Positions 13,193-20,864 of a stretch of DNA of 20,943 nucleotides are shown one piece after another. Position numbers and translations under genes: made by a program. The notes under the pieces were generated by a model that worked only from the letters and a program-made list of their open reading frames with translations, was not told where the DNA came from and did no database searches. The DNA lies in the IMG/VR virus record IMGVR_UViG_3300018481_000854, positions 1 to 20,943 of that record; one strand, given 5' to 3'. Position 1 is the first letter of the stretch; each line of letters starts with the position of its first letter. This stretch comes from a virus.

Positions 13193-15679
13193 CTACTCTG
13201 CCACCTCAGCGAACAGATCGCTGGGTAGATCAGATACCTTCTCGAGGTCGCCCCACTTGTTCCCCACCTTGATCTCGACCTCGAAGGGGACACGGGACTT
13301 GAAGGGGACGTTCTGCTCCATCTCCTCACGCATGATCTCAGCCACCTCGTCGATGTAGTCGAGGCGTGCCTCAGTCATGATCGAGTCGTGGATGGTCGTG
13401 ACGATGTGCGCGGGAAGAGGCTTGAGGCGCCTGTTGATCGCAATGAGGGCATTGAGGGTGAAGTCGGATGCGGTGCCTTGGATCGGCGTGTTCACAGCTT
13501 GCCTGCCGACTGCTCCTGCATCGTACCTCGGGATCATCGGGAAGCGACGACGCCGGCCCAGAGGTGATTCGACGTACTGGTGCTTGTAGGCCCAGGCCTT
13601 CTGCTTCTCTCGCCATTCTTGGAAGGCAGGAAACTGGCCGAAGAACTTGTCGAAGAACTCGCTGACCTCTTCTGTCGACCAACGCTTGCCGCCGATCTCG
13701 ACCACGTGTTCCATCTCTGGCCCGTGTGCGATCGATTCAGCACCACGGTCGTAGATGACTCCGAAGTTCACACACTTGGCCATGTACCGCTCATAGGCCG
13801 TGACCTGAGCAGCAGGCTTCTGGAAGAAGGCATACGCGACTTCCTGGTGAGGATCGCGTCCCTCAATGAACATCTGGCAGAAGTTATCGTCGTCCGACAG
13901 ATGAGCAGCGATGCGCAATTCGAGCTGCGAGTAATCGGCAGCGATCAACCCGTACCCTGGAGGAGCAATGAACCCATTCCGGACCTCGACCTTCGTGTGC
14001 GATGCCTCAGGAATGTTCTGGAGGTTCGGGTTCGAGGAAGACAGGCGTCCTGTCGCCGTACCATGTGGAAGGAAGTCACCACGGATGCGGTCGTCGTCGT
14101 CAATGCGAGTGAGCATGCCGTTGACATAGGTCCCGGCGTTCTTCGTCAGGTTCCTGTACTGCAGCACGTCAGCGATGATGCCGTCCGGATCACGCTCCGG
14201 GAACTTCTTCACCAGTGATTTCAAGACGGCCTTCGCCGTTGCCCCTTCCTTCAACTTGCCTCGCCGCGCAGTGTGCTGGCCTGCCTTGGCAAGTGGCATC
14301 CCAAGGATGTCGTACACGTACTCCTTCACCTGCTTCGGTGAGTTCGGATTGAAGTCGTCCTTGCCAGTGTTCTGCTGTAGGCGCTTCAGGATCGGAGCGG
14401 ATCGTCGTGCCAATGACTTGGATGTCTTCTCATAGAAGGCACGATCGAGCAGTGCACCGTGGTACTCGACATCCGCCAGTGCGAGTGACCCAGGGATCAG
14501 GAGGTTGTCGTAGACGTTGTAGAGCGACGGCGACTCTTCCATGATCATCGGCGGCAGGAGTGTGAACAGGACCCCTGTGTAGTAGCAGTCGAGAGCCAGG
14601 TACGTGTGCATCTGCTTCCGGAGACGTCGTCGCCCGTCTGCGTTGGCGTCAGCCCAGGCCTTCAACCATTTGCCCATCTGAATGTCGTAGTCAGGAGCAT
14701 CGCAGTACACCCGCGCCATGTTCTTCAGGCTGTGGGACTGGAACCTACCCATCGGACGCTCGTCAAGGAGGTAGTGGAGGAGCATCGTGTCTTCGATCCG
14801 GTTGAATTCATACTCGAAGCCATGCTCCTCGAGACCCCTACGGAGGAACTTCAAGTCGAACTTGGCATTGTGGAAGACGGTCGCCTGGTCCTCGGAGCGG
14901 AGGAGGAAGTCGATCTCGGCCCATGTCTCACGGAACTTCAGCAGGTCTTCAGACAGGATGACGTTGACCCCGTCCCTGCCGTTTTCGTACAGGACGCCGA
15001 ACCCAACGGCGAGCAGTTTGTCCCTGTATGGATTGAACCCAGTCGTCTCAACGTCACACGACACGAAGGACGCACCCTGAAGGAAGTCAAAGGCCTCCTC
15101 GAGCTCGTCCACTGACTCGAGGACCCACTCCTCAACATCTGGGAACGGGTCTGGGCCATCCATCGACGTGAACTTCTCCACGTCATTCAGGAGGTCACGG
15201 AAGAATTCGTTCTCGCCCATGACCATCGTCGGGTTGAATGTCGCAAGGATGTTCCACCCGAACCGCTGATGCCAGCGTCCACGAACCTTGGTGATAGGCA
15301 GCACCTTGTCAGCGGACATCAGGGAAGAGAACCCCACGGGCCCGAGACACAGCACCTTCGAGGCGCCTACCTTCTTCAGCTCACCGATCAGGCGAGGTTT
15401 GCACGATTGCATTGCCTTCTTGAGAAGCGCCTCCTTGCCCTTCGGTGGCCTGCAGTTGAGTGCTGACGTGATGTAGCAGTCGTCTACTTCAAGGCCGTGG
15501 CCGGCGAGGACTGCGCGAATGAGGTGTCCTGAGTCCGACTGGAGGAACCTGTCTCGTTTGTGCTCTACGTCAGTAGGGAAGTCAACCACGATCGCAACGT
15601 CCGCGTGAGGAGGACGTGTCACGCCGGCGGGACGTGTACATGGACAGCTCCTGCAGCAATCGGTGAACGGAATGCTCAT
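13193..15679 (-). CDS. Family A DNA polymerase with 3'-5' exonuclease and N-terminal degenerate UDG-like domain
   Basis: An 828-residue protein, last gene of the minus operon (ATGA overlap upstream). Residues 1-170 resemble a family 4 uracil-DNA glycosylase. C9-x2-C12 and C76-x16-C93, the latter in NCRPP, mirror its Fe-S ligands, but the GEAPG-type loop is VDFPTD and the HPS motif is NPT (149-151). Exonuclease motifs are intact: D209-x-E211, N271-x3-D275 and Y360-x3-D364. Polymerase motifs are A DYSQLELR (D582), B R631-x3-K635-x2-NFG-x2-Y643 and C HDS (D765, with Ser instead of the usual Glu). No 5'-nuclease domain is present. This replicates the phage genome. A UDG-PolA fusion is known in Bacillus phage SPO1. 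Polymerase activity is confident; glycosylase activity is doubtful. Confidence 0.92.
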   Translation of the reverse strand: MSIPFTDCCRSCPCTRPAGVTRPPHADVAIVVDFPTDVEHKRDRFLQSDSGHLIRAVLAGHGLEVDDCYITSALNCRPPKGKEALLKKAMQSCKPRLIGELKKVGASKVLCLGPVGFSSLMSADKVLPITKVRGRWHQRFGWNILATFNPTMVMGENEFFRDLLNDVEKFTSMDGPDPFPDVEEWVLESVDELEEAFDFLQGASFVSCDVETTGFNPYRDKLLAVGFGVLYENGRDGVNVILSEDLLKFRETWAEIDFLLRSEDQATVFHNAKFDLKFLRRGLEEHGFEYEFNRIEDTMLLHYLLDERPMGRFQSHSLKNMARVYCDAPDYDIQMGKWLKAWADANADGRRRLRKQMHTYLALDCYYTGVLFTLLPPMIMEESPSLYNVYDNLLIPGSLALADVEYHGALLDRAFYEKTSKSLARRSAPILKRLQQNTGKDDFNPNSPKQVKEYVYDILGMPLAKAGQHTARRGKLKEGATAKAVLKSLVKKFPERDPDGIIADVLQYRNLTKNAGTYVNGMLTRIDDDDRIRGDFLPHGTATGRLSSSNPNLQNIPEASHTKVEVRNGFIAPPGYGLIAADYSQLELRIAAHLSDDDNFCQMFIEGRDPHQEVAYAFFQKPAAQVTAYERYMAKCVNFGVIYDRGAESIAHGPEMEHVVEIGGKRWSTEEVSEFFDKFFGQFPAFQEWREKQKAWAYKHQYVESPLGRRRRFPMIPRYDAGAVGRQAVNTPIQGTASDFTLNALIAINRRLKPLPAHIVTTIHDSIMTEARLDYIDEVAEIMREEMEQNVPFKSRVPFEVEIKVGNKWGDLEKVSDLPSDLFAEVAE

Positions 15680-16482
15680 GCCAGGATCAGCATGTCCAAT
15701 GCTGCTGCTTGGAAGACCTTCACGTTGCGCGTTGCGATCTTCCGTTGCTTGTCAGTCAAAGGTTTGGTGAAGTAGTCAGGGGCTCGACGTGGGTATTCAG
15801 GCACCGAGCCTCCAGGTTCGAGGAGGATCTCGTTGGCAGCGTAGACGTACGGTTTGGCGCTGTCAGTTGAACGGACCCAGGGACATTCCTGCATCACCTT
15901 GGCAAGCGACCAGAGGTTCGTCGGCCACCCGAGGCAATGAACTTCTGCTTTCATGGGCTCGAGGTACTGCTTGATCAAGGTCGTGATGCCACCCTTCACG
16001 ATCGAGTCGTAGTCCTTCGAGACACCGATGACCGGATCCTCCATGTCACGGGATCCAAGGACGACATCCCAGGCCCGGAGAAGCCCGTGGAGTGATTTGA
16101 CCCACTCACCTCGATTCGTCCCCTGGGGAACGAGCATCAGACGAGGCTTGTTGGCAATGAGATATTGCTCCCAGTGGGTGTCGATGTACCGAAACATGGA
16201 GCGAGATGCTTCGACTGTTGCGTTGGCATCGAACAGTACATCCGGTGCCACGACCTCGTCAGCGAAGACGGCAGCACATTGGGCCAGGAGTTGCTCAGCC
16301 TTGTTTCCCGCTCCGTACTCGTGAGCACTGTTGTCCAAGATGACGTAGTCACCATGGAGTGCACGCGTGGTGTAGAACGACGCGTATCGATCGTCCTCGA
16401 GCAGATGACTGAGGATCAGGTGGATGCCTGTCAGAGGCATCTCTGGCAACTCAGGGGTCGGTGGGATCAGCGCTATCCGCAT
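15676..16482 (-). CDS. dpdA: TGT-like / DpdA-family DNA 7-deazaguanine transglycosylase candidate
   Basis: A 268-residue protein with a GGAGGAGGAGG ribosome site abutting its ATG. It resembles phage DpdA-like TIM-barrel relatives of tRNA-guanine transglycosylase: YVILDNSAHEYG (46-57, D50 as candidate general acid), VVAPDVLFDANATVEAS (78-93), LMLVPQGTNRGEW (115-127), VIGVSKDYDS (151-160), VHCLGWPTN (181-189) and RSTDSAKPYVYAANE (204-218, D207 as candidate nucleophile). DpdA swaps guanine for a 7-deazaguanine base in DNA. The same operon encodes the complete route to preQ1, which supports DNA as substrate over tRNA. It is shorter than bacterial TGT (about 370) and lacks the usual zinc-Cys cluster, as phage DpdA proteins do. 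The exact subfamily and product are inferred. Confidence 0.68.
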   Translation of the reverse strand: MRIALIPPTPELPEMPLTGIHLILSHLLEDDRYASFYTTRALHGDYVILDNSAHEYGAGNKAEQLLAQCAAVFADEVVAPDVLFDANATVEASRSMFRYIDTHWEQYLIANKPRLMLVPQGTNRGEWVKSLHGLLRAWDVVLGSRDMEDPVIGVSKDYDSIVKGGITTLIKQYLEPMKAEVHCLGWPTNLWSLAKVMQECPWVRSTDSAKPYVYAANEILLEPGGSVPEYPRRAPDYFTKPLTDKQRKIATRNVKVFQAAALDMLILA

Positions 16483-17098
16483 CCTCCTCCTCCTTCAACC
16501 TGTCCTCGGTCATCTCGAGGGTGCGTGCGTACCCGGCGATGTCCACGACGTTGTCTCGAGCGTGACGCGTCGACTCCCGCGCAACCTTCAGGCACACCAT
16601 GCACAACGCGACTTGTTGTGGCGTGACTTCGACACCGAGGACGCCTTGCCACATCAGTGCCAGACGTTTAAAGTTGTCAGCAGGGTGCCCGTACGTATCC
16701 TGCCGATCTTGGCTCACGAGACGATTTGCCTCCTCGAGGATGTTCTCCTCGCCCACGGCTACGTCGTACGCCATCGCCACGTCACGCGCCAACGCGTCTT
16801 GGACCTCCTTGGGCATCGAGTTGATCACTCGGGAGGACGCGTTGAGGAGATCCTCTTCGGTGACGTGAGGAGGACCTTCCATGGTCACTCCCATCTCGAG
16901 GATCCCCTTCGGGAGGGATTGCATCCGATCGGAGTCGCCCGAGGTGTCTACTTGCCCAGGAACGGCGGGCGTGTGTGCTGCCGACCCCAGGTTGCAATGG
17001 TGGCAGAGGTACTCGTTCTTCTCGCTTGGGACGAACCCGTGGTCCGTGACCTGCGACGAAGCCGACGTATCTGGAGCATCAGGATTCTCACTTGACAC
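16451..17098 (-). CDS. DUF6378-like domain protein
   Basis: A 215-residue protein from GTG 17098, which overlaps the upstream stop by 11 bases; a longer frame to 17203 would overlap that gene fully. Residues about 119-197 match the phage DUF6378 pattern: NILEEANRLVSQDRQDTYGHP, DNFKRLALMWQGVLG, VALCMVCLKVARES and DNVVDIAGYARTLEM. The helical layout, with charged Glu/Asp and the RDNVVDIAGY end, recalls MazG-like nucleotide pyrophosphohydrolases, so a nucleotide-pool role is plausible. The N-terminus has a YLCHHC motif and low-complexity, disordered sequence. The Asp/Glu-rich C-terminus doubles as the ribosome site of the DpdA-like gene. Function is not established. Confidence 0.65.
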   Translation of the reverse strand: MSSENPDAPDTSASSQVTDHGFVPSEKNEYLCHHCNLGSAAHTPAVPGQVDTSGDSDRMQSLPKGILEMGVTMEGPPHVTEEDLLNASSRVINSMPKEVQDALARDVAMAYDVAVGEENILEEANRLVSQDRQDTYGHPADNFKRLALMWQGVLGVEVTPQQVALCMVCLKVARESTRHARDNVVDIAGYARTLEMTEDRLKEEEDADSADPTDP

Positions 17099-17330
17099 GC
17101 TTCTTCCTCCCGCCACCCTTCTCTCGTGGCGACCCCTCACCCTGTTCGTCGTACACGAGGTCAGGGGATAGGTCGATCGAGATGTGACCCTCGTCCATGT
17201 CACCGAGGGTGTCGCTCACATCCTCGACTGCCTTCTTGAGTGCTGAGGCGATGTGCATGCCATCGACACGTGCGTCCAGTAGTACCTCACCGGACGTCCG
17301 TTCTGTGATGACTACGGAGTAGGTGTTCAC
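17088..17330 (-). CDS. Small protein of unknown function in the preQ1 operon
   Basis: An 80-residue protein from GTG 17330, a GTGA overlap with the queC stop. A longer frame to 17507 would be antisense-free but lies wholly inside queC, so the short form is chosen. It starts VNTYSVVITERTSGEVLLDARVDG (a beta hairpin), continues with a helix ASALKKAVEDVSDTLGDM and an acidic strand, and ends in a Lys/Arg/Gly tail (EKGGGRKKRVK). No family was recognised. The basic tail may bind nucleic acid. Its place between queC and the DUF6378 gene hints at an accessory modification or nucleotide role. Confidence 0.6.
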   Translation of the reverse strand: MNTYSVVITERTSGEVLLDARVDGMHIASALKKAVEDVSDTLGDMDEGHISIDLSPDLVYDEQGEGSPREKGGGRKKRVK

Positions 17331-18040
17331 GCAATTGCCTCCTTGGATGAGATGTACTTCTCGAACCCCTTGCGTCGCTCGTCGCACGCAGGGCACTCGC
17401 CACACCCGGCACCCCAGGGGTGCGTGCGCGAACGCTCGCCGTGGTAACACGTGTGCGTATGTTCCACGATCACGTCGAGGATCCCGAGTTCGTCTGCGAG
17501 GGCCCACGTCTCGGCCTTCGACCGTTGTAGGAGTGGCGCGTGGATGAGGAACCGGTCATCCAGGGCAAGCGACAATGCCTCCTGGGCTGCCTCCACGAAC
17601 TCAGCGCGACAGTCGGGATAGCCTGCGCGGTCCTGCTCACACACGCCGGTCACGATGTTCTGGTGACCGAGGTGGGCGGCATGTGCCGCTCCGAGGGTGA
17701 AGAAGATCATGTTGCGCCCTGGCACGAATGTCGAGGGGAGGCCATGATCGGCAGCCCAGTAGTTGGCAGAGTCATTGCCGGCCTCGAGTTCGACCTCGAT
17801 GTCCGAGTCGGTCAGCGCTGCGTGACCGAGACGCTTGAGTGCTTCGACTGGCAGCACCGTGTGCGACTCAACGCCGAACAGGTCAGCGATCTTCGCTGCT
17901 TGCTTCAGTTCGACGGAATGCTTCTGCGAGTAATCAAAGGCGAGTGTGTGGACACGATCCCACATTCCCTTCGCCCACGCCAGGCACGTGGTTGAGTCCT
18001 GCCCACCACTGAGCAGGACAACGGCTCCTTCGTCACGCAT
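17327..18040 (-). CDS. queC: 7-cyano-7-deazaguanine (preQ0) synthase QueC
   Basis: A 237-residue protein of usual QueC length. The start is ATG 18040; an upstream in-frame start at 18214 would overlap the DUF1508 gene. The PP-loop ATP-binding motif is SGGQDST (11-17). Internal family blocks are TFVPGRNMIFFTLGAAHAAH (104-123) and GYPDCRAEFV (140-149). The C-terminal zinc site is C198 with C213-x2-C216-x2-C219 in GCGECPAC. QueC converts 7-carboxy-7-deazaguanine to preQ0 using ATP and ammonia. The other pathway enzymes lie just upstream, so it works in the same route. All key residues look intact. Confidence 0.95.
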   Translation of the reverse strand: MRDEGAVVLLSGGQDSTTCLAWAKGMWDRVHTLAFDYSQKHSVELKQAAKIADLFGVESHTVLPVEALKRLGHAALTDSDIEVELEAGNDSANYWAADHGLPSTFVPGRNMIFFTLGAAHAAHLGHQNIVTGVCEQDRAGYPDCRAEFVEAAQEALSLALDDRFLIHAPLLQRSKAETWALADELGILDVIVEHTHTCYHGERSRTHPWGAGCGECPACDERRKGFEKYISSKEAIA

Positions 18041-18248
18041 TGGTGTTCTCCTTGTCGATGTACTCGACCTTGACGTGGTTGGCCTGCTGGGCCGTACCCA
18101 CGAGGTCGCCTGCTCCTCGCTTTGCGTCACGTGCGTCCAAGTAGGACTCGGTGGACGAAGCGACGATCTCACCGTTGGCAGAACGGAGGCGCCAGCGCCA
18201 TCCTTCGCTGCCATCCAGGAAGATCTCGAAGTGTGCTTGACCTGCCAT
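18033..18248 (-). CDS. DUF1508 (YegP-like) small protein
   Basis: A 71-residue protein with GGGAGGT before its ATG, the ribosome site being formed by the last codons of folE. It matches DUF1508: FEIFLDGSEGWRWRLRSANGEIVASSTESYLDARDAK, close to the F-x-I-x-K-D...W-R-L-K-x-x-N-G-x-x-I-A-x-S consensus. Function is unknown for the family; YegP-type proteins are small beta-rich proteins of unclear role. It sits between folE and queC and overlaps queC by eight bases. Whether it contributes to the modification pathway is unknown. Confidence 0.8.
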   Translation of the reverse strand: MAGQAHFEIFLDGSEGWRWRLRSANGEIVASSTESYLDARDAKRGAGDLVGTAQQANHVKVEYIDKENTNA

Positions 18249-18251
18249 TTA

Positions 18252-18854
18252 CTACCTCCCGATCAGACGGAGGAATTCTGTCTTCTCACCGTCGTTGTTT
18301 TCCTTGAAGTATCCGGTCACGGCAGACGTGATCGTCTTCGTGCCCGGTGCCTGTACACCACGAATGGTCATGCACAGGTGTTCTGCTTCGACCACGACCA
18401 TGACACCTCGAGGGTCAAGGTGCTCCTCGAGTGCATCGGCGATCTGCTTTGTCAGACGTTCCTGGACTTGCAGCCGGCGGGCGTATGCACCGACGACGCG
18501 CGCAACCTTCGACAGGCCCACCACACGTCCGTTCGGGAAATACGCGATGTGAGCGTACCCTGTGAACGGCACCAAGTGGTGTTCACACAACGAGGTCATG
18601 GGAATGTCCTTCACGATCACCATACCCTCGTACCCGTCGTTATCGAACGTCCGGAGAAGCGCTGAGACGTCCACGTGGTACCCGGAGCAGAGTTCGTTGA
18701 CGTACATCCGGGCAACGCGGTCGGGCGTGTCGTCAGTCCCATCTCGAGGACTTGTTGGGTCGAGGTGGACGAGCATCCTCTCGACCTCCTGCCGGACACG
18801 GTTCACACGGGCGGCAGGATCTTGCCACCTACGGTATTCAAGTTGCTTTGCCAT
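18252..18854 (-). CDS. folE: GTP cyclohydrolase I
   Basis: A 200-residue protein of normal FolE length. It contains [22 protein letters not shown] (38-59), the zinc motif [10 protein letters not shown] (C90, H92/H93), [23 protein letters not shown] (113-135) and [16 protein letters not shown] (156-171, with C161 as zinc ligand). It opens GTP to 7,8-dihydroneopterin triphosphate, the first precursor of both folate and 7-deazaguanines. Position between queE and queC shows it feeds the queuosine-type route here. GGAAGG lies just before its ATG inside the end of queE. The next start, the DUF1508 gene, follows three bases after its stop. Confidence 0.96.
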   Translation of the reverse strand: MAKQLEYRRWQDPAARVNRVRQEVERMLVHLDPTSPRDGTDDTPDRVARMYVNELCSGYHVDVSALLRTFDNDGYEGMVIVKDIPMTSLCEHHLVPFTGYAHIAYFPNGRVVGLSKVARVVGAYARRLQVQERLTKQIADALEEHLDPRGVMVVVEAEHLCMTIRGVQAPGTKTITSAVTGYFKENNDGEKTEFLRLIGR

Positions 18855-19685
18855 TTACCTTCCTATCTCATTGCCCCAGGTGAGGACATGCATTTGGGCT
18901 TGGACGCGCACGTCTGCGAATTCAGGGTCGACCATCACACGATTCGTGAGCCACCGGAAGCGTTCCAGGAGGTCCACGACGACTTGGTTCTTGGTTCGGT
19001 TGTCAACGCGCTCCGGACGCCCGACTGTCTTGCCGGCATCGTTACCAGCGGACAAGTACATGGGCAGGTAGAAGTACTCCCGATGGATCTTCTTGGCCCA
19101 TTCGTAATCGGCGTGGTCGAACACCACGATCTTCAGGAAGGTGTGGTCACCGACACCGAAGGAGTTGCTCCATCCGACTTCAGACAGTTGCTTGGTGAAG
19201 GCAGATAGTGAGCGCTCCGTACGTCTGATGTCCATACCCGACGACGGCGGCTTGGGTGACAGGCAGATCGAGTCACACTCGCTGATCCAGTCCTTCCAGC
19301 GTGTCGCCTGTGTCTCGATTGACACCTTGTACGCGTTGTGATGTAGAAGGTTGACGAGCGTGGACAGATCATGGAGCGCTGGGTTACCACCTGTCAGTAC
19401 GACCCAGGTAGGGCCTGGTGCCAACTTCCGTAGAGCCTCGAGGATCTCGTCTGGGGATCTGCGCGGGAGGTGCTTCACCGATCCTGGGAGGACTGCGTGA
19501 GGCGTGTCGCACCACTCGCACTTGTAGTCGCACCCACCGAAGCGGACGAAGTACGCTGGGGTGCCTTGTTCTTCACCCTCGCCTTGGATTGTAGGCCCGA
19601 AGATCTCCGCCACTGGGTATCTCCTGACAAGGCGTGCCTCCTTGCTGCCTGCCTCCTCGATTATGGCTCGAGTCACCTCTACCAT
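18855..19685 (-). CDS. queE: 7-carboxy-7-deazaguanine synthase QueE (radical SAM)
   Basis: A 276-residue protein; the ATG at 19685 overlaps the MazG-like stop by seven bases. The radical SAM cluster motif is C52-x3-C56-x2-C59 (GGCDYKCEWCDTPHAV), preceded by IFGPTIQGEGEEQGTPAYFVRF typical of QueE. VVLTGGNPALH (95-105) is the SAM-binding Gly-rich strand. The C-terminal extension (about 200-276) is longer than in small QueE forms. QueE contracts 6-carboxytetrahydropterin to 7-carboxy-7-deazaguanine. It lies in transcription order after queD and the MazG-like gene, before folE. Residues needed for catalysis look intact. Confidence 0.94.
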   Translation of the reverse strand: MVEVTRAIIEEAGSKEARLVRRYPVAEIFGPTIQGEGEEQGTPAYFVRFGGCDYKCEWCDTPHAVLPGSVKHLPRRSPDEILEALRKLAPGPTWVVLTGGNPALHDLSTLVNLLHHNAYKVSIETQATRWKDWISECDSICLSPKPPSSGMDIRRTERSLSAFTKQLSEVGWSNSFGVGDHTFLKIVVFDHADYEWAKKIHREYFYLPMYLSAGNDAGKTVGRPERVDNRTKNQVVVDLLERFRWLTNRVMVDPEFADVRVQAQMHVLTWGNEIGR

Positions 19686-20014
19686 TCCCTTCCGTGTAGG
19701 TGTGGGCGGCCCCTGTTCTTCTCCATCTTCGCCTCGACTTGGGCGTCAATGTCGATGCCCAGGTAACCAGCGAGATCGAGGACGCGGATGATCACGTCAG
19801 CGAGTTCTTCTTGGAACGTTTCCTTGTCGTCGTCGCGCAACGCCTCAAGGGCTTCGGACACCTCCGAGTGAATGAGTGCGAGCTTCTCCGGTAGGATGGA
19901 CGGGTTCCAGTGCGTCTTCATCTCGTGAGGATCAGCGAAGACGATCTTGTGGTCCCAAAACCCCTTGCCCAGTGCTGTTGCGTGGCACTCGTCTGCCAAT
20001 TCGTTGAGGGTCAT
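19679..20014 (-). CDS. MazG-like nucleotide pyrophosphohydrolase domain protein
   Basis: A 111-residue protein from ATG 20014 (TGATG junction with queD); an in-frame start at 20062 would run inside queD. The MazG/NTP-PPase fold signature is visible: EVSEALEALR (51-60) and EELADVIIRVLDLAGYLGIDI (69-89), giving the usual Mg2+-binding E/E...E/D pattern (E51, E54, E70, D73). The last 20 residues are basic. MazG-type enzymes hydrolyse NTPs, dNTPs or (p)ppGpp. Being inserted between queD and queE may mean clearing unwanted nucleotides or countering host alarmones. The specific substrate is unknown. Confidence 0.78.
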   Translation of the reverse strand: MTLNELADECHATALGKGFWDHKIVFADPHEMKTHWNPSILPEKLALIHSEVSEALEALRDDDKETFQEELADVIIRVLDLAGYLGIDIDAQVEAKMEKNRGRPHLHGREW

Positions 20015-20427
20015 CAGAATGCTCCTCCTCGCATCCTGCAGTACATGGTGCGCGTCTCCCAAAGGATGACCTCGACCTCATGGACAGCGGGGAACCCACG
20101 CAGTGCCTTCTGGTACTGCTGCAGGATCCACGAGGTCATATTCTCCATCGTCGGGTTGAACGGCAGCACCTCGTTGAGGTTCCGGTGCTCGACGTACGGC
20201 TCGACCTTCGTCCTGTAGATCTCCTTCAAGACGTCACCGTGGAGGATCATTCCTCTGGCAGGATCGAAGTGGCCCAGTGCTTGTACCTCGAGGACGTACG
20301 TGTGCCCGTGTACACGTGCGCATTGGTCATCCTCGTTGGCCTGGTTGTCGAAGTGAGCAGCATGGAAGTCGAACTGCTTGCCAACGCCACCCCTGTCAAC
20401 GGAGCGAGGCTCGTCTGTTGTGCTCAT
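20014..20427 (-). CDS. queD: 6-carboxytetrahydropterin synthase QueD
   Basis: A 137-residue protein of normal length; its ATG overlaps the queF stop (ATGA). Zinc His ligands are H25 (FDFHAAHF) and H40/H42 (VHGHTY). The catalytic Cys is C36 in CARVHGH. Also present are HRNLNEV (81-87) and FNPTMENMTSW (90-100), with VILWET (120-125) supplying the family's final Glu. QueD turns dihydroneopterin triphosphate into 6-carboxytetrahydropterin. It stands second in the visible operon after queF. All key residues appear intact. The PTPS fold also includes folate-type enzymes, but the que neighbours settle the role. Confidence 0.94.
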   Translation of the reverse strand: MSTTDEPRSVDRGGVGKQFDFHAAHFDNQANEDDQCARVHGHTYVLEVQALGHFDPARGMILHGDVLKEIYRTKVEPYVEHRNLNEVLPFNPTMENMTSWILQQYQKALRGFPAVHEVEVILWETRTMYCRMRGGAF

Positions 20428-20861
20428 CCCGTTGCCCCGTCGTCGTAATTCAGGTCAGGGACGCCTGGCAGTGGCGGGGGTGGTGTCTTGCATGCACATG
20501 CCGTGATCCCGACGCCACCTCGAGGCTTCTGCTTGACTTGACAGGTCACCATGCTGGCGAGCGTTGCCTCATACACATCGCCGGCAATCGTGTTTGCGAA
20601 CTCCTCGCAGAACTGCCCATCCTCGCGGAATGACTGCAGGTAGAGTTTCAAGGACTTCGACTCGAGCCCCAGGTGTGAATCGTGAAGGTAGATCGTCACC
20701 TCATACCAGTCGGGCTGGCCCGTGATCGGACACAGCGAGGTCACCTCGTCAGACGTGTACTCAACTTCAGTCACGTCCTTCGGGAGGTCGAACGTGTCGA
20801 GTTGGCGACGGGCGCCTTGGACCATATGGCCCAAGACGCCTTCACCATGAATCTCAGGCAT
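20424..20861 (-). CDS. queF: preQ0 reductase QueF
   Basis: A 145-residue protein of the short (unimodular) QueF type. Motifs are VTSLCPITGQPDW (C44 nucleophile, D51 proton donor), the NADPH/QueF motif ESKSLKLYLQSF (67-78) and KPRGGVGI (112-119). QueF reduces the nitrile of preQ0 to the aminomethyl group of preQ1 using two NADPH. One departure: the FHE pair that binds substrate in Bacillus and E. coli QueF reads F84-C85-E86, so the His is Cys. A Pro-rich C-terminus follows (TPPPPLPGVPD). AGGTAGG before the ATG overlaps the previous stop. The family is certain; normal activity is likely but altered chemistry is possible. Confidence 0.9.
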   Translation of the reverse strand: MPEIHGEGVLGHMVQGARRQLDTFDLPKDVTEVEYTSDEVTSLCPITGQPDWYEVTIYLHDSHLGLESKSLKLYLQSFREDGQFCEEFANTIAGDVYEATLASMVTCQVKQKPRGGVGITACACKTPPPPLPGVPDLNYDDGATG

Positions 20862-20864
20862 GTC

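Noticed and set aside
15169-15679. Active uracil-DNA glycosylase
   Set aside because: The catalytic loop and HPS motif are altered, so only a UDG-like domain is claimed.
17507-18248. Longer alternative starts for queC, the 80-residue gene and the DUF6378 gene
   Set aside because: The extensions lie inside neighbouring genes and lack family sequence; the overlapping ATG or GTG starts fit operon style.
16424-18665. Long plus-strand ORFs (223 and 239 codons) antisense to the minus operon
   Set aside because: They are shadows of clear queC, folE and DUF6378 frames; no domain, ribosome site or operon fit.
13193-20861. tRNA queuosine supply for the host as the purpose of the que genes
   Set aside because: Possible, but a short phage-type TGT/DpdA-like gene lacking the usual zinc-Cys cluster, and linkage to the DNA polymerase gene, favour DNA modification. 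Not excluded.
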